This document shows, piece by piece, positions 1 to 8,095 of a stretch of 64,000 nt of DNA. Every line of letters starts with the position of its first letter. Positions within the stretch are counted from its first letter, which is position 1. This DNA is from Dethiosulfovibrio salsuginis (GTDB lineage: Bacteria > Synergistota > Synergistia > Synergistales > Dethiosulfovibrionaceae), in the NCBI RefSeq assembly GCF_900177735.1, contig NZ_FXBB01000005.1:20985-84984 (forward strand). The letters are read 5' to 3'. The position numbers were made by a program, and so were the translations under genes. Below the pieces are notes generated by a model. That model worked only from the letters and a program-made list of their open reading frames with translations, did no database searches and was not told where the DNA came from.

Positions 1-51
1 GACGTAGCCGCACTGGTAGCAGGAATACCTCACTTCGTTTTTTTTAGCCAC
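1..51 (-). CDS. radA: N-terminal fragment of a zinc-finger protein, probably DNA repair protein RadA
   Basis: Only the first 17 codons lie in the window. The reading starts at a GTG (position 51) behind an AAAGGGGGTGA ribosome site at about 58-68. It gives a lysine-rich start followed by a Cys-x2-Cys knuckle (residues 11 and 14) in a YSCYQCGYV context. RadA/Sms proteins begin this way, with a four-cysteine zinc finger ahead of the RecA-like ATPase, and act in recombination intermediate processing. The identity is inferred from the zinc-finger start alone; another small zinc-ribbon protein would look the same. The gene is divergent from the his operon. Confidence 0.5.
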   Translation of the reverse strand, partial: MAKKNEVRYSCYQCGYV

Positions 52-74
52 AACATCACCCCCTTTGAGAATTT

Positions 75-272
75 CCTCGGAGAGACCGTCCCGCCATCGC
101 CCTGTCTCGCCCGGGCGTATACTCGACCTGCCTGTTCCGTACGAACCGCCTTGGAGGGCACGTCCTGTGCCCCCTCGGCTTGGGGCGACGTCCTGTCGCC
201 CCATTCGTACTACACGACGGCATGTCGAGTATACGGGCTCGAACGGGCTACGTCGGAACGGTCTCTCCGAGG
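75..272. repeat. Structured palindromic element (MITE-like or cruciform/RNA-like), about 198 bp
   Basis: A perfect 15-bp terminal inverted repeat (75-89 with 258-272) encloses further nested complementary arms: 116-127 with 224-235, and 139-145 with 204-210. Inside these are two clean stem-loops, 156-161/167-172 and 182-189/195-202. Both have the same five-base loop GTCCT. A small alternative hairpin, 215-218/224-227 with loop GGCAT, competes with the outer arm. No convincing gene is encoded. It may be a miniature inverted-repeat element, a REP-like repeat or a structured RNA. No target-site duplication was obvious. Confidence 0.75.
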
Positions 273-286
273 ATTGGCGTTTTTAG

Positions 287-420
287 AGATGCTCTTTAGA
301 CAAACGTGATCCATTTTAGCTATATTCCGGGAAACACGCCACTTTACAGCCGCAAAGAGAGATGTTATCATCTCTCCCATTGTCACTCTAACGATTTACC
401 ACAGTAAAGGATGTGCTCCT
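287..420 (+). promoter_or_regulatory. Leader/promoter region of the his operon
   Basis: This AT-richer stretch precedes hisZ. A weak promoter candidate is TTAGAC at 296-301 with TATATT at 321-326, but its 19-nt spacer is not ideal. An 8-bp stem with a TTAT loop lies at 357-364/369-376 and could be an operator or leader hairpin. The ribosome site AAAGGATG at about 405-412 sits 8 nt before the hisZ ATG. I see no histidine-rich leader peptide and no T-box signature, so the mode of control is open. Confidence 0.35.
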
Positions 421-1626
421 ATGACCTGCACCATGATCAGAGTGGCCGAGGGATCGTCCAACGCCGGAGGAAAGATGGCCATAGCAATAGAGAGATGCCG
501 ACACCTTATGGTGGACCGGTTTAACCGCCACGGATACAGGCTCTTTTGGCCCTCAGGGCTTCAGCTTCTGGAGACCTGCTGGCTACTCCCTCCGTCCATA
601 AGACGACAGCTAATAGTCCTAAACTCGCCAGCAGGAGAGCCCTGCTGTCTAAGGCCGGACATAACCTTAGCGGCGGTCAGCTACATGGCGAGCAACTACC
701 CTCTCGACCAGTGGCCTCTCAGGATATGCTATTCCGACCGGGTGTACCGAAAGGCCCCTAAAGGATCGGCGATAGAGACGTTTCAGATAGGTGCGGAGCT
801 ACTGGGATGGGAGGGAGAGGGGGCGGATCTGGAGATGCTCCACCTTCTGGTTAAATCCCTGGACGACCTGGGCCTGACCGACACGGTGCTGGTGCTGAGC
901 GACCCTTCTCTGGTGTCCAGGGCCATGGAGGGCATCGACCTGGACATGAGGGGAAAAATGATCCGGTCCCTTCAGGATCGGTCCTACCGTTCCTATATGG
1001 ACCTTGCCAAAAACGCCCCAGGATCTCACAGAAAGTTTCTACAGGCCCTTCCGGAGCTCAAGGGCAAGGGGGAGGCCCTGGAGGAGATAAAAAAACTGAC
1101 CGGCAAGGGAGAGACCGAGGCCTTAGAGAGGATACACCGTTCCATATCTTCGGTGATGTCGAAAGACAGGGTCTTCTTCGACCTGGCATCGGTGAGGGAG
1201 CTGGACTACTACAGCGGGCCGATTTTCGACGTCTACTCATCGGGATCGGGAACCTCCCTGGGGGGAGGGGGAAGGTACGACGGCCTTCTGAGCCGCTACG
1301 GCCTTTCAGGACAGGCCGTAGGATTCGGTTTAGACCTGGAGGAACTGGCAAAACAGTCGTCATATCGAAACCCCGAGCCTATCGTGGCGGTGTGGGGAGG
1401 GGGAACATCGGTGGAAAAGGCCCTTAACTCCTGCTCCCTCCTCCACGACCTAGGACTCACCACGGAGATACTGTGGAGCTCGGAGAAAAGCCAGTCCCAG
1501 GAGCGAACCAGAGCCAAAGGATACCGATGGTGGTTCGACCCGGAGAACAGGCTGATAATCGACGTCGAGAAGGGCCTGGAGATGGCCTTAGATAGATGGA
1601 TAGAGGAAAGGAATGAACTACCATGA
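421..1626 (+). CDS. hisZ: ATP phosphoribosyltransferase regulatory subunit HisZ
   Basis: HisZ is a catalytically idle paralogue of histidyl-tRNA synthetase. It forms a hetero-octamer with the short form of HisG and is needed for the first step of histidine synthesis. The 401-aa product has the class II synthetase core: CCLRPDIT near residue 80, a motif-2-like RICYSDRVYR near residue 102, and a glycine-rich SLGGGGRYDGLLSRYG near residue 280. It is too short for, and lacks a convincing version of, the anticodon-binding C-terminus of real HisS. Its place directly before a 215-aa HisG is diagnostic. The stop overlaps the hisG start by 4 nt, so the two are probably translationally coupled. Confidence 0.93.
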   Translation: MTCTMIRVAEGSSNAGGKMAIAIERCRHLMVDRFNRHGYRLFWPSGLQLLETCWLLPPSIRRQLIVLNSPAGEPCCLRPDITLAAVSYMASNYPLDQWPLRICYSDRVYRKAPKGSAIETFQIGAELLGWEGEGADLEMLHLLVKSLDDLGLTDTVLVLSDPSLVSRAMEGIDLDMRGKMIRSLQDRSYRSYMDLAKNAPGSHRKFLQALPELKGKGEALEEIKKLTGKGETEALERIHRSISSVMSKDRVFFDLASVRELDYYSGPIFDVYSSGSGTSLGGGGRYDGLLSRYGLSGQAVGFGLDLEELAKQSSYRNPEPIVAVWGGGTSVEKALNSCSLLHDLGLTTEILWSSEKSQSQERTRAKGYRWWFDPENRLIIDVEKGLEMALDRWIEERNELP

Positions 1627-2270
1627 TAACCATAGCCTTGCCAACAGGGCGGGTGCTCAAAGAGGCTATAGAGATACTGGAGGACGGAGGACTGCCCGTA
1701 GAGGGCCTTAAAAATCCCGGCAGGGAGCTGGTCATAGAGGAAGGTTCAACGAGGTACATTCTGGCAAAACCTATGGACGTACCTCTCTACGTCCACCGTG
1801 GGGTGGCGGACCTGGCACTGGCGGGAAGCGACGTCCTCTGGGAGTCGGGAAGCCAGCTTGTGGAGCTTCTGGACACAGGGAGGGGGCTGTGCTCCCTACA
1901 GGTGGCCGGTCCACCGGAGCTGTCGGATAGATTCAAAGGCCACAGGTCGGAGCTGATGGGACTTAAAGTAGCCACAAAATACCCGGAGATAGCTGACAGA
2001 CACTTCTCTCGAAAGGCCATACAGATAGACCTTGTACACCTAAACGGCTCTATAGAGCTGGCCCCTAGGCTCGGCCTCACCGACTGCATACTGGACATAG
2101 TCCAGACCGGATCGACATTGAAGGCAAACGGCCTGGTCCTGCTGGAATACGTCGCTCCGGTTTCTCTGCGGCTGGTGGCGAGCAGAAAAGGGGCCTCCAC
2201 CATGTGGGACAGAATAGGCCCTCTGGTGAACTCCATAAAAAAGGAAAGCTCCCAGCAGGTGGCCTCATGA
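1623..2270 (+). CDS. hisG: ATP phosphoribosyltransferase, short form (HisG)
   Basis: This enzyme joins ATP and PRPP to make phosphoribosyl-ATP, the committed step of histidine synthesis. The 215-aa length is the short HisG form, which lacks the C-terminal histidine-sensing domain and works only with HisZ. Family marks are the N-terminal ALPTGRV, GSDVLWE near residue 70, and the PRPP loop DCILDIVQTGSTLKANGL near residues 155-172. It starts 4 nt inside hisZ, and the next gene starts inside its stop codon. Feedback control, if present, would act through HisZ. Confidence 0.95.
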   Translation: MITIALPTGRVLKEAIEILEDGGLPVEGLKNPGRELVIEEGSTRYILAKPMDVPLYVHRGVADLALAGSDVLWESGSQLVELLDTGRGLCSLQVAGPPELSDRFKGHRSELMGLKVATKYPEIADRHFSRKAIQIDLVHLNGSIELAPRLGLTDCILDIVQTGSTLKANGLVLLEYVAPVSLRLVASRKGASTMWDRIGPLVNSIKKESSQQVAS

Positions 2271-2836
2271 TCTCCCGGACAAGGACGACGAAAGAGACCT
2301 CCGTGGAGATATCCCTGGAGGTAGCCCCTACCGAGCAGACCGTATCGATAAAGACAGGATGTCCTTTTATGGACCACATGATAACCCTGCTGGCCTTCCA
2401 CGGAGGATGGTCCCTGACGGTCTCCGCCCAAGGGGACGACGTGGACGACCACCACATCGCCGAGGACCTTGCCATAACCTTAGGGAGCGCCGTCCTTAAA
2501 TCCCTGGAGGGCAGGACCTACAGAAGATACGGCTGGTGCGCCATGCCTATGGACGGAACACTGGTTCTTACGTCGGTGGACCTTAGCGGAAGAGGAAGCC
2601 TAACCTCGGACCTCCCCTTCCCCACCGAAAAGTGCGGATCCTTCGACACAGAGCTGATAGAGGAGTTCTGGAGGGCCTTTGCCCGAGAGTCTAGGTCCAC
2701 GGTACACCTGAGGGCCCTATCGGTGGACAACTCCCACCACCTGGCAGAGGCCACCTTCAAGGGAATGGGACAGGCACTCAGACAGGCACTGGAGGACGAC
2801 CGATCGGTCCGATCCACCAAGGGGGTGCTTGTTTGA
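2267..2836 (+). CDS. hisB: Imidazoleglycerol-phosphate dehydratase (monofunctional HisB)
   Basis: HisB removes water from imidazole glycerol phosphate to give imidazole acetol phosphate, using a di-manganese site. The 189-aa product carries the metal-binding histidine motifs FMDHM (about residue 34), DDHHIAEDLAITLG (about residue 64) and the second-half repeat DNSHHLAEATFKG (about residue 155). There is no N-terminal HAD phosphatase domain, so histidinol phosphatase must be elsewhere. I chose the ATG at 2267, which overlaps the hisG stop as ATGA. The frame stays open upstream, but that sequence is inside hisG and is not conserved-looking. Confidence 0.94.
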   Translation: MISRTRTTKETSVEISLEVAPTEQTVSIKTGCPFMDHMITLLAFHGGWSLTVSAQGDDVDDHHIAEDLAITLGSAVLKSLEGRTYRRYGWCAMPMDGTLVLTSVDLSGRGSLTSDLPFPTEKCGSFDTELIEEFWRAFARESRSTVHLRALSVDNSHHLAEATFKGMGQALRQALEDDRSVRSTKGVLV

Positions 2837-3405
2837 AGATCGGCATCATAGACTACGGAGCGGGCAACCTGGGCAACGTGGTCAGAGCCCTGAAGAGGCT
2901 GGACCTGGAAGGTGCGGTGCTGTCTTTACCGGAGGAGGCTAAAAAGGCCTCCTTTTTGATACTGCCCGGGGTCGGCGCCTTCGATCCAGCTATGAAAAAC
3001 CTGGCGGCCAGGGGCTGGGACGAGAGGATAATCGACTGGGCGGAGCGTGGAAACCCCATTCTAGGCATCTGCCTTGGAATGCAGCTAATGGCTCAAAGCA
3101 GCACCGAAGGAGGGCTGACACCGGGCCTAGGCCTTATAGACGGCCAGGTGGTTAAACTGGACATAACCCCATCCCCTCACATGGGATGGAACACCCTATC
3201 GGGATCGAAGGAACACTACTACTTCGTCCACAGCTACGGCATCGTCCGTTCTAAAGACGTTGCGACCACCACCGAGGTGGGAGGAACGTCTTTCGTGTCG
3301 TCGGCGGTCAAAGGCTCGGTGACGGGACTACAGTTCCACCCGGAGAGGAGCGGCCCCTCGGGGCTTCGGCTGCTGGATAAAATAATCAAAGGGAAGGGGC
3401 TGTGA
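2833..3405 (+). CDS. hisH: Imidazole glycerol phosphate synthase, glutamine amidotransferase subunit HisH
   Basis: HisH hydrolyses glutamine and channels ammonia to HisF. The 190-aa protein is a class I amidotransferase. The nucleophile Cys80 lies in GICLGMQLM, the oxyanion region GVGAF is near residue 47, and the catalytic His-x-Glu is in LQFHPERSG near residue 169. It begins with TTG, whose last two bases belong to the hisB stop (TTGA), a tight coupling typical of this operon. Its partner hisF follows after hisA. Confidence 0.94.
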   Translation: MKIGIIDYGAGNLGNVVRALKRLDLEGAVLSLPEEAKKASFLILPGVGAFDPAMKNLAARGWDERIIDWAERGNPILGICLGMQLMAQSSTEGGLTPGLGLIDGQVVKLDITPSPHMGWNTLSGSKEHYYFVHSYGIVRSKDVATTTEVGGTSFVSSAVKGSVTGLQFHPERSGPSGLRLLDKIIKGKGL

Positions 3406-4130
3406 GGACGTTGGAGCTATACCCCGCCATAGACCTGTACGGAGGAAAAGTGGTTCGGCTGGAGAACGGCCGGTTCGACATGATGAAAACCTACGGAGAG
3501 GACCCAGTGGAGACCGCACTGGAGCTGGCCCGCTCGGGCTGCCGATGGCTTCACCTCATAGACCTGGAAGGAGCCGAAAAAGGAAGGCCGATCCATCTGG
3601 AGACCTTAAAGGACATAAAGGCCGCCACAGGGACGTCCATACAGTACGGAGGAGGGCTGAGGACCGAAGGGCAGGTGGAAGAGGCTCTGAACTGTGGGGC
3701 CGACAGGGTTTACCTCGGGAGCCTTATATTCAAAGGAGACCCAAAAGCACTCTGGGGCAGGTTCGGCCCGAAAGTGGTCCCCTCGGTGGACGTCAAAGGG
3801 GGAACGGTAGCCATATCGGGCTGGACCGAGACGACCTCCCTGTCCCCAGACGAAGCCATAGGCCGACTGATGGACCTAGGCTACAGGACCTTTTTGGTGA
3901 CCTCCATAGGCAGAGACGGAACGGCCTCGGGACCAGAGCTGTCCCTTTACGACGGACTGGACCACGAAAAGGCGAACCTCATAGCGGCGGGAGGCATAAG
4001 GAACCTGGAGGACATTAAAAATCTGGATAACGCTGGGGTCTCCGGCTCGGTCCTCGGGACGTGTCTCTACGAAAGCACCTTAAACCTGAAAGAAGCCATG
4101 GAGGCCCTGCAATGCTCACTAAAAGGATAA
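3402..4130 (+). CDS. hisA: ProFAR isomerase HisA
   Basis: HisA performs the Amadori rearrangement of ProFAR to PRFAR on a TIM barrel. The 242-aa product shows the two half-barrel phosphate-binding and catalytic patches. The general base Asp is in YPAIDLYGGKVVRL (residue 10), and the second Asp is in PSVDVKGG (about residue 130). IAAGGIRNLEDI follows near residue 190. It starts at a GTG overlapping the hisH stop (GTGA). Its last 19 nt overlap the start of hisF. Confidence 0.94.
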   Translation: MRTLELYPAIDLYGGKVVRLENGRFDMMKTYGEDPVETALELARSGCRWLHLIDLEGAEKGRPIHLETLKDIKAATGTSIQYGGGLRTEGQVEEALNCGADRVYLGSLIFKGDPKALWGRFGPKVVPSVDVKGGTVAISGWTETTSLSPDEAIGRLMDLGYRTFLVTSIGRDGTASGPELSLYDGLDHEKANLIAAGGIRNLEDIKNLDNAGVSGSVLGTCLYESTLNLKEAMEALQCSLKG

Positions 4131-4870
4131 TACCCTGCCTGGACGTAAAGGCCGGGCGGGTGGTGAAAGGCATCAACTTCAAAGACCTTAGAGACGCAGG
4201 AGATCCGGCGGAGCTGGCGGAGAGCTACATGAAAGAGGGAGCCGACGAGCTGGTACTGCTCGATATAAGCGCGTCGGAGGAAAGGAGGGGGACCATGGCC
4301 CGGTGGGTCCAGGCTGTGGCGGACAGACTGACCATACCTTTCACAGTGGGAGGGGGCATCTCCTCGGCGGACCAGGCCAGAGAGCTTGTATCCATAGGGG
4401 CGGACAAAATATCCCTCAACACCGCCGCCGTGGGCGACCCGGACCTCATATCCCGCTGTGCCGACCTCCTAGGCTCTCAGGCGGTGGTGGTGGCCATAGA
4501 CGTCAAGAAAAAGGGCAAAAGCTGGAAGGTGTTCACCCACGGAGGAAACCTAGAGACCTCTTTGGACTGTTTAGACTGGATAGGGCAGGTCGAAAGGATG
4601 GGATGCGGCGAGATACTGCTCACCTCCATGGACGGCGATGGCACCAAAGAGGGCTACGACCTGGAGCTGCTGATTGAGGCGTCTAAAAGGACGTCGGTCC
4701 CTATAATAGCCTCCGGCGGGGCTGGATCGGCGGAGCACATAGCCCAGGCCCTGGAGTCGGGCGCTCAGGCGGCCCTGGCGGCGTCTATATTTCACTACGG
4801 CATACTCAGGATCAAAGAGGTAAAAGAACACCTCTCGGACAGAGGGATTTCCGTTAGAATAGGAGAATAA
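4112..4870 (+). CDS. hisF: Imidazole glycerol phosphate synthase, cyclase subunit HisF
   Basis: HisF receives ammonia from HisH and converts PRFAR into imidazole glycerol phosphate plus AICAR. The 252-aa TIM barrel has the catalytic Asp11 in IIPCLDVKAGRVVKG and the second Asp in VVAIDVKKKG near residue 130. The phosphate loop ASGGAGSAEHI is near residue 204. I placed the start at the ATG at 4112, which gives the canonical MLTKRIIPCLDV beginning. It lies 19 nt inside hisA, so translation is probably coupled. Confidence 0.94.
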   Translation: MLTKRIIPCLDVKAGRVVKGINFKDLRDAGDPAELAESYMKEGADELVLLDISASEERRGTMARWVQAVADRLTIPFTVGGGISSADQARELVSIGADKISLNTAAVGDPDLISRCADLLGSQAVVVAIDVKKKGKSWKVFTHGGNLETSLDCLDWIGQVERMGCGEILLTSMDGDGTKEGYDLELLIEASKRTSVPIIASGGAGSAEHIAQALESGAQAALAASIFHYGILRIKEVKEHLSDRGISVRIGE

Positions 4871-4872
4871 TC

Positions 4873-5499
4873 GTGGAACGTATAAAAGACCTTAAATACG
4901 ACGACCGAGGGCTCATACCGGTGGTCGTCCAGGACATAGACTCGGGGCAGGTCCTCATGGTGGCCTACTCCACCGAGGAGACCCTCATGATGACCGTCGA
5001 AAAAGGGGAAATGGTTTTCTTCAGCCGATCCAGACAGGAGATATGGCACAAAGGGGCCACCAGCGGCAACACCTTGGCCCTAGTCTCCCTCCACGCCGAC
5101 TGCGACAGCGACACTATCCTGGCCCAGGTCCGTCCATCGGGACCGGCCTGCCACACAGGGGAGATCAGCTGTTTTCACAGGCCCATAACGGGAGACGACG
5201 GTGAGTCGCCGGTCTTTCTGGGAAAACTCTGGTCCTATTTGACCAAAAGGTCCAAAGCCGACCCCTCAGAGAGCTACACAGCCAGAATAGTCCAAGGGCC
5301 CATAGAGAGGGTGGCACAAAAAATAGGGGAAGAGGGAGTGGAGACCGCCCTGGCGGTGGTCCAAAGGGACGTAGAGCAGACGGTCTACGAGACCTCCGAC
5401 CTGCTGTATCACTCCATGCTGGGGCTCATATCCCTTGGGATACCACTTGGCAGAATATGGCAGGAGCTTAAAAAAAGACACGAAGAGGACCGGAGATAA
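4873..5499 (+). CDS. hisI: Bifunctional phosphoribosyl-AMP cyclohydrolase / phosphoribosyl-ATP pyrophosphatase HisIE
   Basis: This fused enzyme performs steps 2 and 3 of histidine synthesis. The N-terminal HisI half has the zinc/magnesium-binding DCDSD near residue 76 and the GPACHTGEISCF motif near residue 93. The C-terminal HisE half (from about residue 122) has the MazG-like helical motif KIGEEGVETALA with its acidic residues near 152. The start is GTG at 4873, two bases after the hisF stop. The stop codon (5497-5499) sits in the loop of the operon's terminator hairpin. The length of 208 aa is normal for the fusion. Confidence 0.94.
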   Translation: MERIKDLKYDDRGLIPVVVQDIDSGQVLMVAYSTEETLMMTVEKGEMVFFSRSRQEIWHKGATSGNTLALVSLHADCDSDTILAQVRPSGPACHTGEISCFHRPITGDDGESPVFLGKLWSYLTKRSKADPSESYTARIVQGPIERVAQKIGEEGVETALAVVQRDVEQTVYETSDLLYHSMLGLISLGIPLGRIWQELKKRHEEDRR

Positions 5500-5520
5500 A
5501 CTCCGGTCCTCTTCGTGTTT
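5471..5520. terminator. Bidirectional rho-independent terminator after the his operon
   Basis: A perfect 18-bp stem (5478-5495 with 5501-5518) closes on a five-base ATAAA loop. A T run follows on the plus strand. The six A residues at 5471-5476 supply a U tract for transcripts from the minus strand. It serves both hisIE (plus) and the convergent lipoprotein gene (minus, stop at 5519). Most of the left arm is hisIE coding sequence, and the stop codon lies in the loop. Confidence 0.9.
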
Positions 5521-6721
5521 AACGATCGACTGGTGTGTCAAAAAAATATCCCGGCCCAGACTCGGAGAGCTCTATAGATCCCTCCTCTATCCACACGCCG
5601 CCTTTGGCCCTCATAATCGAGATAGCCCGACTAGCGGGTCTGTGGGTGACGGGGCTGACGTCCAGAGCCTGACCGGCGAGGGGAATACCTTTAACATTCG
5701 CCATAGACTTAACTATCAGGGACACCGTCCCATCGTCGTCGGACCCCTCAAGAGCCCCTATTATCCACCGACATGCGGCGTAAGCCTTGGCCGCCAGCAG
5801 AGAATCTCCGACCCTTACTCTGGTCGAATCCCACACATCGGTCTTGAGCCGTCTAAGGTCTCTGTCCTGCTTGAGCACAGGCCAATCCTGATCGACGGAG
5901 AAAATGCCGTCCAGCAGGACAACTCCCGAACGGGCGGCCCCAGCGGACCAGACAGGTATAGTCCTGTTTACGTTTCTCAGCTGACGGTACATCTCTCTGG
6001 TGGACATATCGTCCATCCAGATAACCATCATATCCGCCCCAAAACCGAGCATCTCCTGGATCACCATATTGTAGGAATCCTGCCCCCCTCCGGCAATCCA
6101 GAATATCTCCGGGTCCATTCCCTTTTTGGAGAGGCCCTCAGCGGTAGCCCTGGCACCTCGGGAAAGGTAGGGAGTCAGCATATCGGAAAACAACGCAACC
6201 TCGCTGGCAGGGGGAAGGACCGAGCTGGACATCTCCACCGAAGCCCTGGTGATGAAGCTCTTATGAAGCTGGAGGGCGAAGACCCCATCCTGAACCCCAC
6301 CGGAAGACGATCTTATTGACGTATCCGAATCGTCGGCCAAAAGCAGAGGGGGATAACCGGGCCTCCAGGCCTCGACCAAAGCTCCGTTGGTCGAGGGGCC
6401 GGCAAAGGACAACACCGCCCGATAGCCCGACCGACTCCAGTCTCTCCAGCTAGCAACAGGGTCCCCTATATCGTCCTTTTTTAGCTCAAATAAAATATCT
6501 CTGCCTCTGATGCCTTGAACGGAGTCGTTAATCTGCGATTGAGAGTAGGAAACAACAGGTGAAATAGACTGGCCACTTGGACCACTCCAACCATCGGAGG
6601 GAGACAACACCAGGACAGGCCAGACCCACCCCTCCTTCAAGCCTCTCGCTACGCTATCTCCAAAGGCACAACCTTGAAGAGACATCAGAAGCAGGACGAC
6701 AAAGAGGGCCCTCAATCTCAC
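5519..6721 (-). CDS. Lipoprotein, periplasmic-binding-protein type I (LivJ/ANF-receptor) like
   Basis: The 400-aa product begins with a lipoprotein signal: basic start, hydrophobic stretch [10 protein letters not shown], lipobox LQGC with the cysteine near residue 17. The mature part resembles substrate-binding or receptor proteins of the LivJ type. Features are [17 protein letters not shown] near residue 100, [22 protein letters not shown] near 230, and a C-terminal block with [20 protein letters not shown] near 310. No permease or ATPase gene is adjacent, so it may be a sensor or scaffold and not a transporter part. The GTG start overlaps the upstream stop (GTGA). Ligand unknown. Confidence 0.65.
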   Translation of the reverse strand: MRLRALFVVLLLMSLQGCAFGDSVARGLKEGWVWPVLVLSPSDGWSGPSGQSISPVVSYSQSQINDSVQGIRGRDILFELKKDDIGDPVASWRDWSRSGYRAVLSFAGPSTNGALVEAWRPGYPPLLLADDSDTSIRSSSGGVQDGVFALQLHKSFITRASVEMSSSVLPPASEVALFSDMLTPYLSRGARATAEGLSKKGMDPEIFWIAGGGQDSYNMVIQEMLGFGADMMVIWMDDMSTREMYRQLRNVNRTIPVWSAGAARSGVVLLDGIFSVDQDWPVLKQDRDLRRLKTDVWDSTRVRVGDSLLAAKAYAACRWIIGALEGSDDDGTVSLIVKSMANVKGIPLAGQALDVSPVTHRPASRAISIMRAKGGVWIEEGSIELSESGPGYFFDTPVDR

Positions 6722-7215
6722 CGCTTATAACCTATAACGTTTTTAAGAAGGTCCACCCTCTTAGCGGCATCATCATCGGTTTCGATGCCCTTAGGGACGT
6801 AACCGTCTACCACTCCCACTATGCCACGGCCCTGATCGGTATCGGCGATTATTACCTGAAGGGGATTGGCGGTAGCGGCGAAAATTCTGCATACCTCCTG
6901 ACAGGACTTCACCCTGTCCAGGACGTTTATGGGATATCCGTTTCGCATCATTATGACGAACGAGTGACCTGCGGAAAGAAGACAGGCGTTCTCCGCCGCA
7001 AGATCGGTCAGATCCTCACGGTTGCCGTCCTTTCTGACCAGACACTCTCCAGAAGCCTCACAGAAAGCTATTCCGAACTCAAGGGTCGGCGACGACGTCA
7101 CCAGGGCCTCGTAAAGATCCTCAACGGTCTTTATGAAATGACTCTGCCCCAGAATAACGTTGCAACCCTCGGGAATAACCATCTCCGCGATGCTCCATCC
7201 TTTGATTTCAGCCAT
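6718..7215 (-). CDS. Adenosine-specific kinase family protein (PF04008-like)
   Basis: The 165-aa protein matches a small conserved family named after an archaeal adenosine-specific kinase. Recognisable blocks are [17 protein letters not shown] near residue 43, the [12 protein letters not shown] block near residue 77, [22 protein letters not shown] near residue 116, and PKGIETDDD near 142. The biological role in bacteria is poorly defined, so I name only the family. A clear AAGGAGG ribosome site precedes the ATG at 7215. It is probably cotranscribed with the lipoprotein gene after it and the HAD gene before it. Confidence 0.8.
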   Translation of the reverse strand: MAEIKGWSIAEMVIPEGCNVILGQSHFIKTVEDLYEALVTSSPTLEFGIAFCEASGECLVRKDGNREDLTDLAAENACLLSAGHSFVIMMRNGYPINVLDRVKSCQEVCRIFAATANPLQVIIADTDQGRGIVGVVDGYVPKGIETDDDAAKRVDLLKNVIGYKR

Positions 7216-7231
7216 AATAAATAGTGCCTCC

Positions 7232-8095
7232 TTAGATATATTTTAGATTTTCGGAATGAAAATCTAAAAGCCTGCGAACCAAAACCGAGGGGCCATCCTC
7301 CTCGGGGGGAGGGACCACCCAGTGAGCCACCGAAAGCAGATCCTCAGGAGCGGAAGAAACGGCGACGGCCATATCTGCGAACTTTAAAAGCTCCAGATCG
7401 TTTTCGTTATCTCCCACAGCCACTATAGTATGATACTTAATCTCGGAAAAATCAAGCCATCTCTCCAGAGCTTTTCCCTTACTCACACCCTGAGGCAGGA
7501 CATCTACAAAGCCATCTCCGGCCAGAACGACCTCCGTTGTACCTTCAAACCTCCGTCGAAGATCTCTGGACACAGCACCTGCCAGGGAGCCAGTGGGATC
7601 GAAGAACATCACCCTGAAAATCTCTCCCTCCGGTATTATCGGATCGGTCAGCATAGGAGAATAGGACAGCCCAGTTCGATCGAAAAACGCCATAGTCTTG
7701 ACGTCCTGAGGACGGCAGAAGACGATCTCGTCTCCCATGACCTGGACCTCAAGTCCGTACTCCCAGCCTGCACTGAGAATCGCCAAAGCCAACTCTCGGT
7801 CCATGGTCCTCTCCCACAGAGCCCGGCCATTTCGGTCCATAACCCTACCTCCGTCGTAGACCACCGCAGGCAGATCGGAGCCTAAAGACTCCATGTGGGA
7901 AAGGGAGGTCGACAGAGTTCGCCCCGTCGCTACCATGACATCCCATCCGGCGGAGATAAGCCCCTCTATAGAGTCGGAGGTAGCCTTTGAGATTCTATCG
8001 GAACGATCGACCATAGTGCCGTCCAGATCGGTCACCAGAAGACGGCGAAAGGGCCCCGTCGATCGACGAGACCCTTTATCTTTAGGCGAAATCAA
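7232..8095 (-). CDS. HAD-superfamily hydrolase, Cof/IIB type
   Basis: The 287-aa protein has all Cof-type HAD motifs. The nucleophile is in [10 protein letters not shown] (Asp near residue 23), motif II ATGR is near residue 57, and the C-terminal motif [17 protein letters not shown] is near residue 227 after a Lys in KGKALERWL. Such enzymes dephosphorylate sugar phosphates or flavin and nucleotide precursors; the substrate cannot be read from sequence. The TTG start at 8095 overlaps the OmpH-like stop codon. A start further in, nearer the [10 protein letters not shown] segment, is possible. Confidence 0.85.
   Translation of the reverse strand: MISPKDKGSRRSTGPFRRLLVTDLDGTMVDRSDRISKATSDSIEGLISAGWDVMVATGRTLSTSLSHMESLGSDLPAVVYDGGRVMDRNGRALWERTMDRELALAILSAGWEYGLEVQVMGDEIVFCRPQDVKTMAFFDRTGLSYSPMLTDPIIPEGEIFRVMFFDPTGSLAGAVSRDLRRRFEGTTEVVLAGDGFVDVLPQGVSKGKALERWLDFSEIKYHTIVAVGDNENDLELLKFADMAVAVSSAPEDLLSVAHWVVPPPEEDGPSVLVRRLLDFHSENLKYI

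Noticed and set aside
65..286. A 73-codon open frame across the palindromic element
   Set aside because: It is arginine/proline rich, has no ribosome site, and lies wholly on the two arms of the inverted repeat; it is a by-product of the structure.
287..420. Considered a T-box or histidine attenuator
   Set aside because: No T-box sequence, no leader peptide with histidine codons, and no alternative terminator/antiterminator pair could be drawn.
5435..6319. A 294-codon plus-strand frame after hisIE
   Set aside because: It begins inside hisIE, crosses the terminator and is antisense to the lipoprotein gene.
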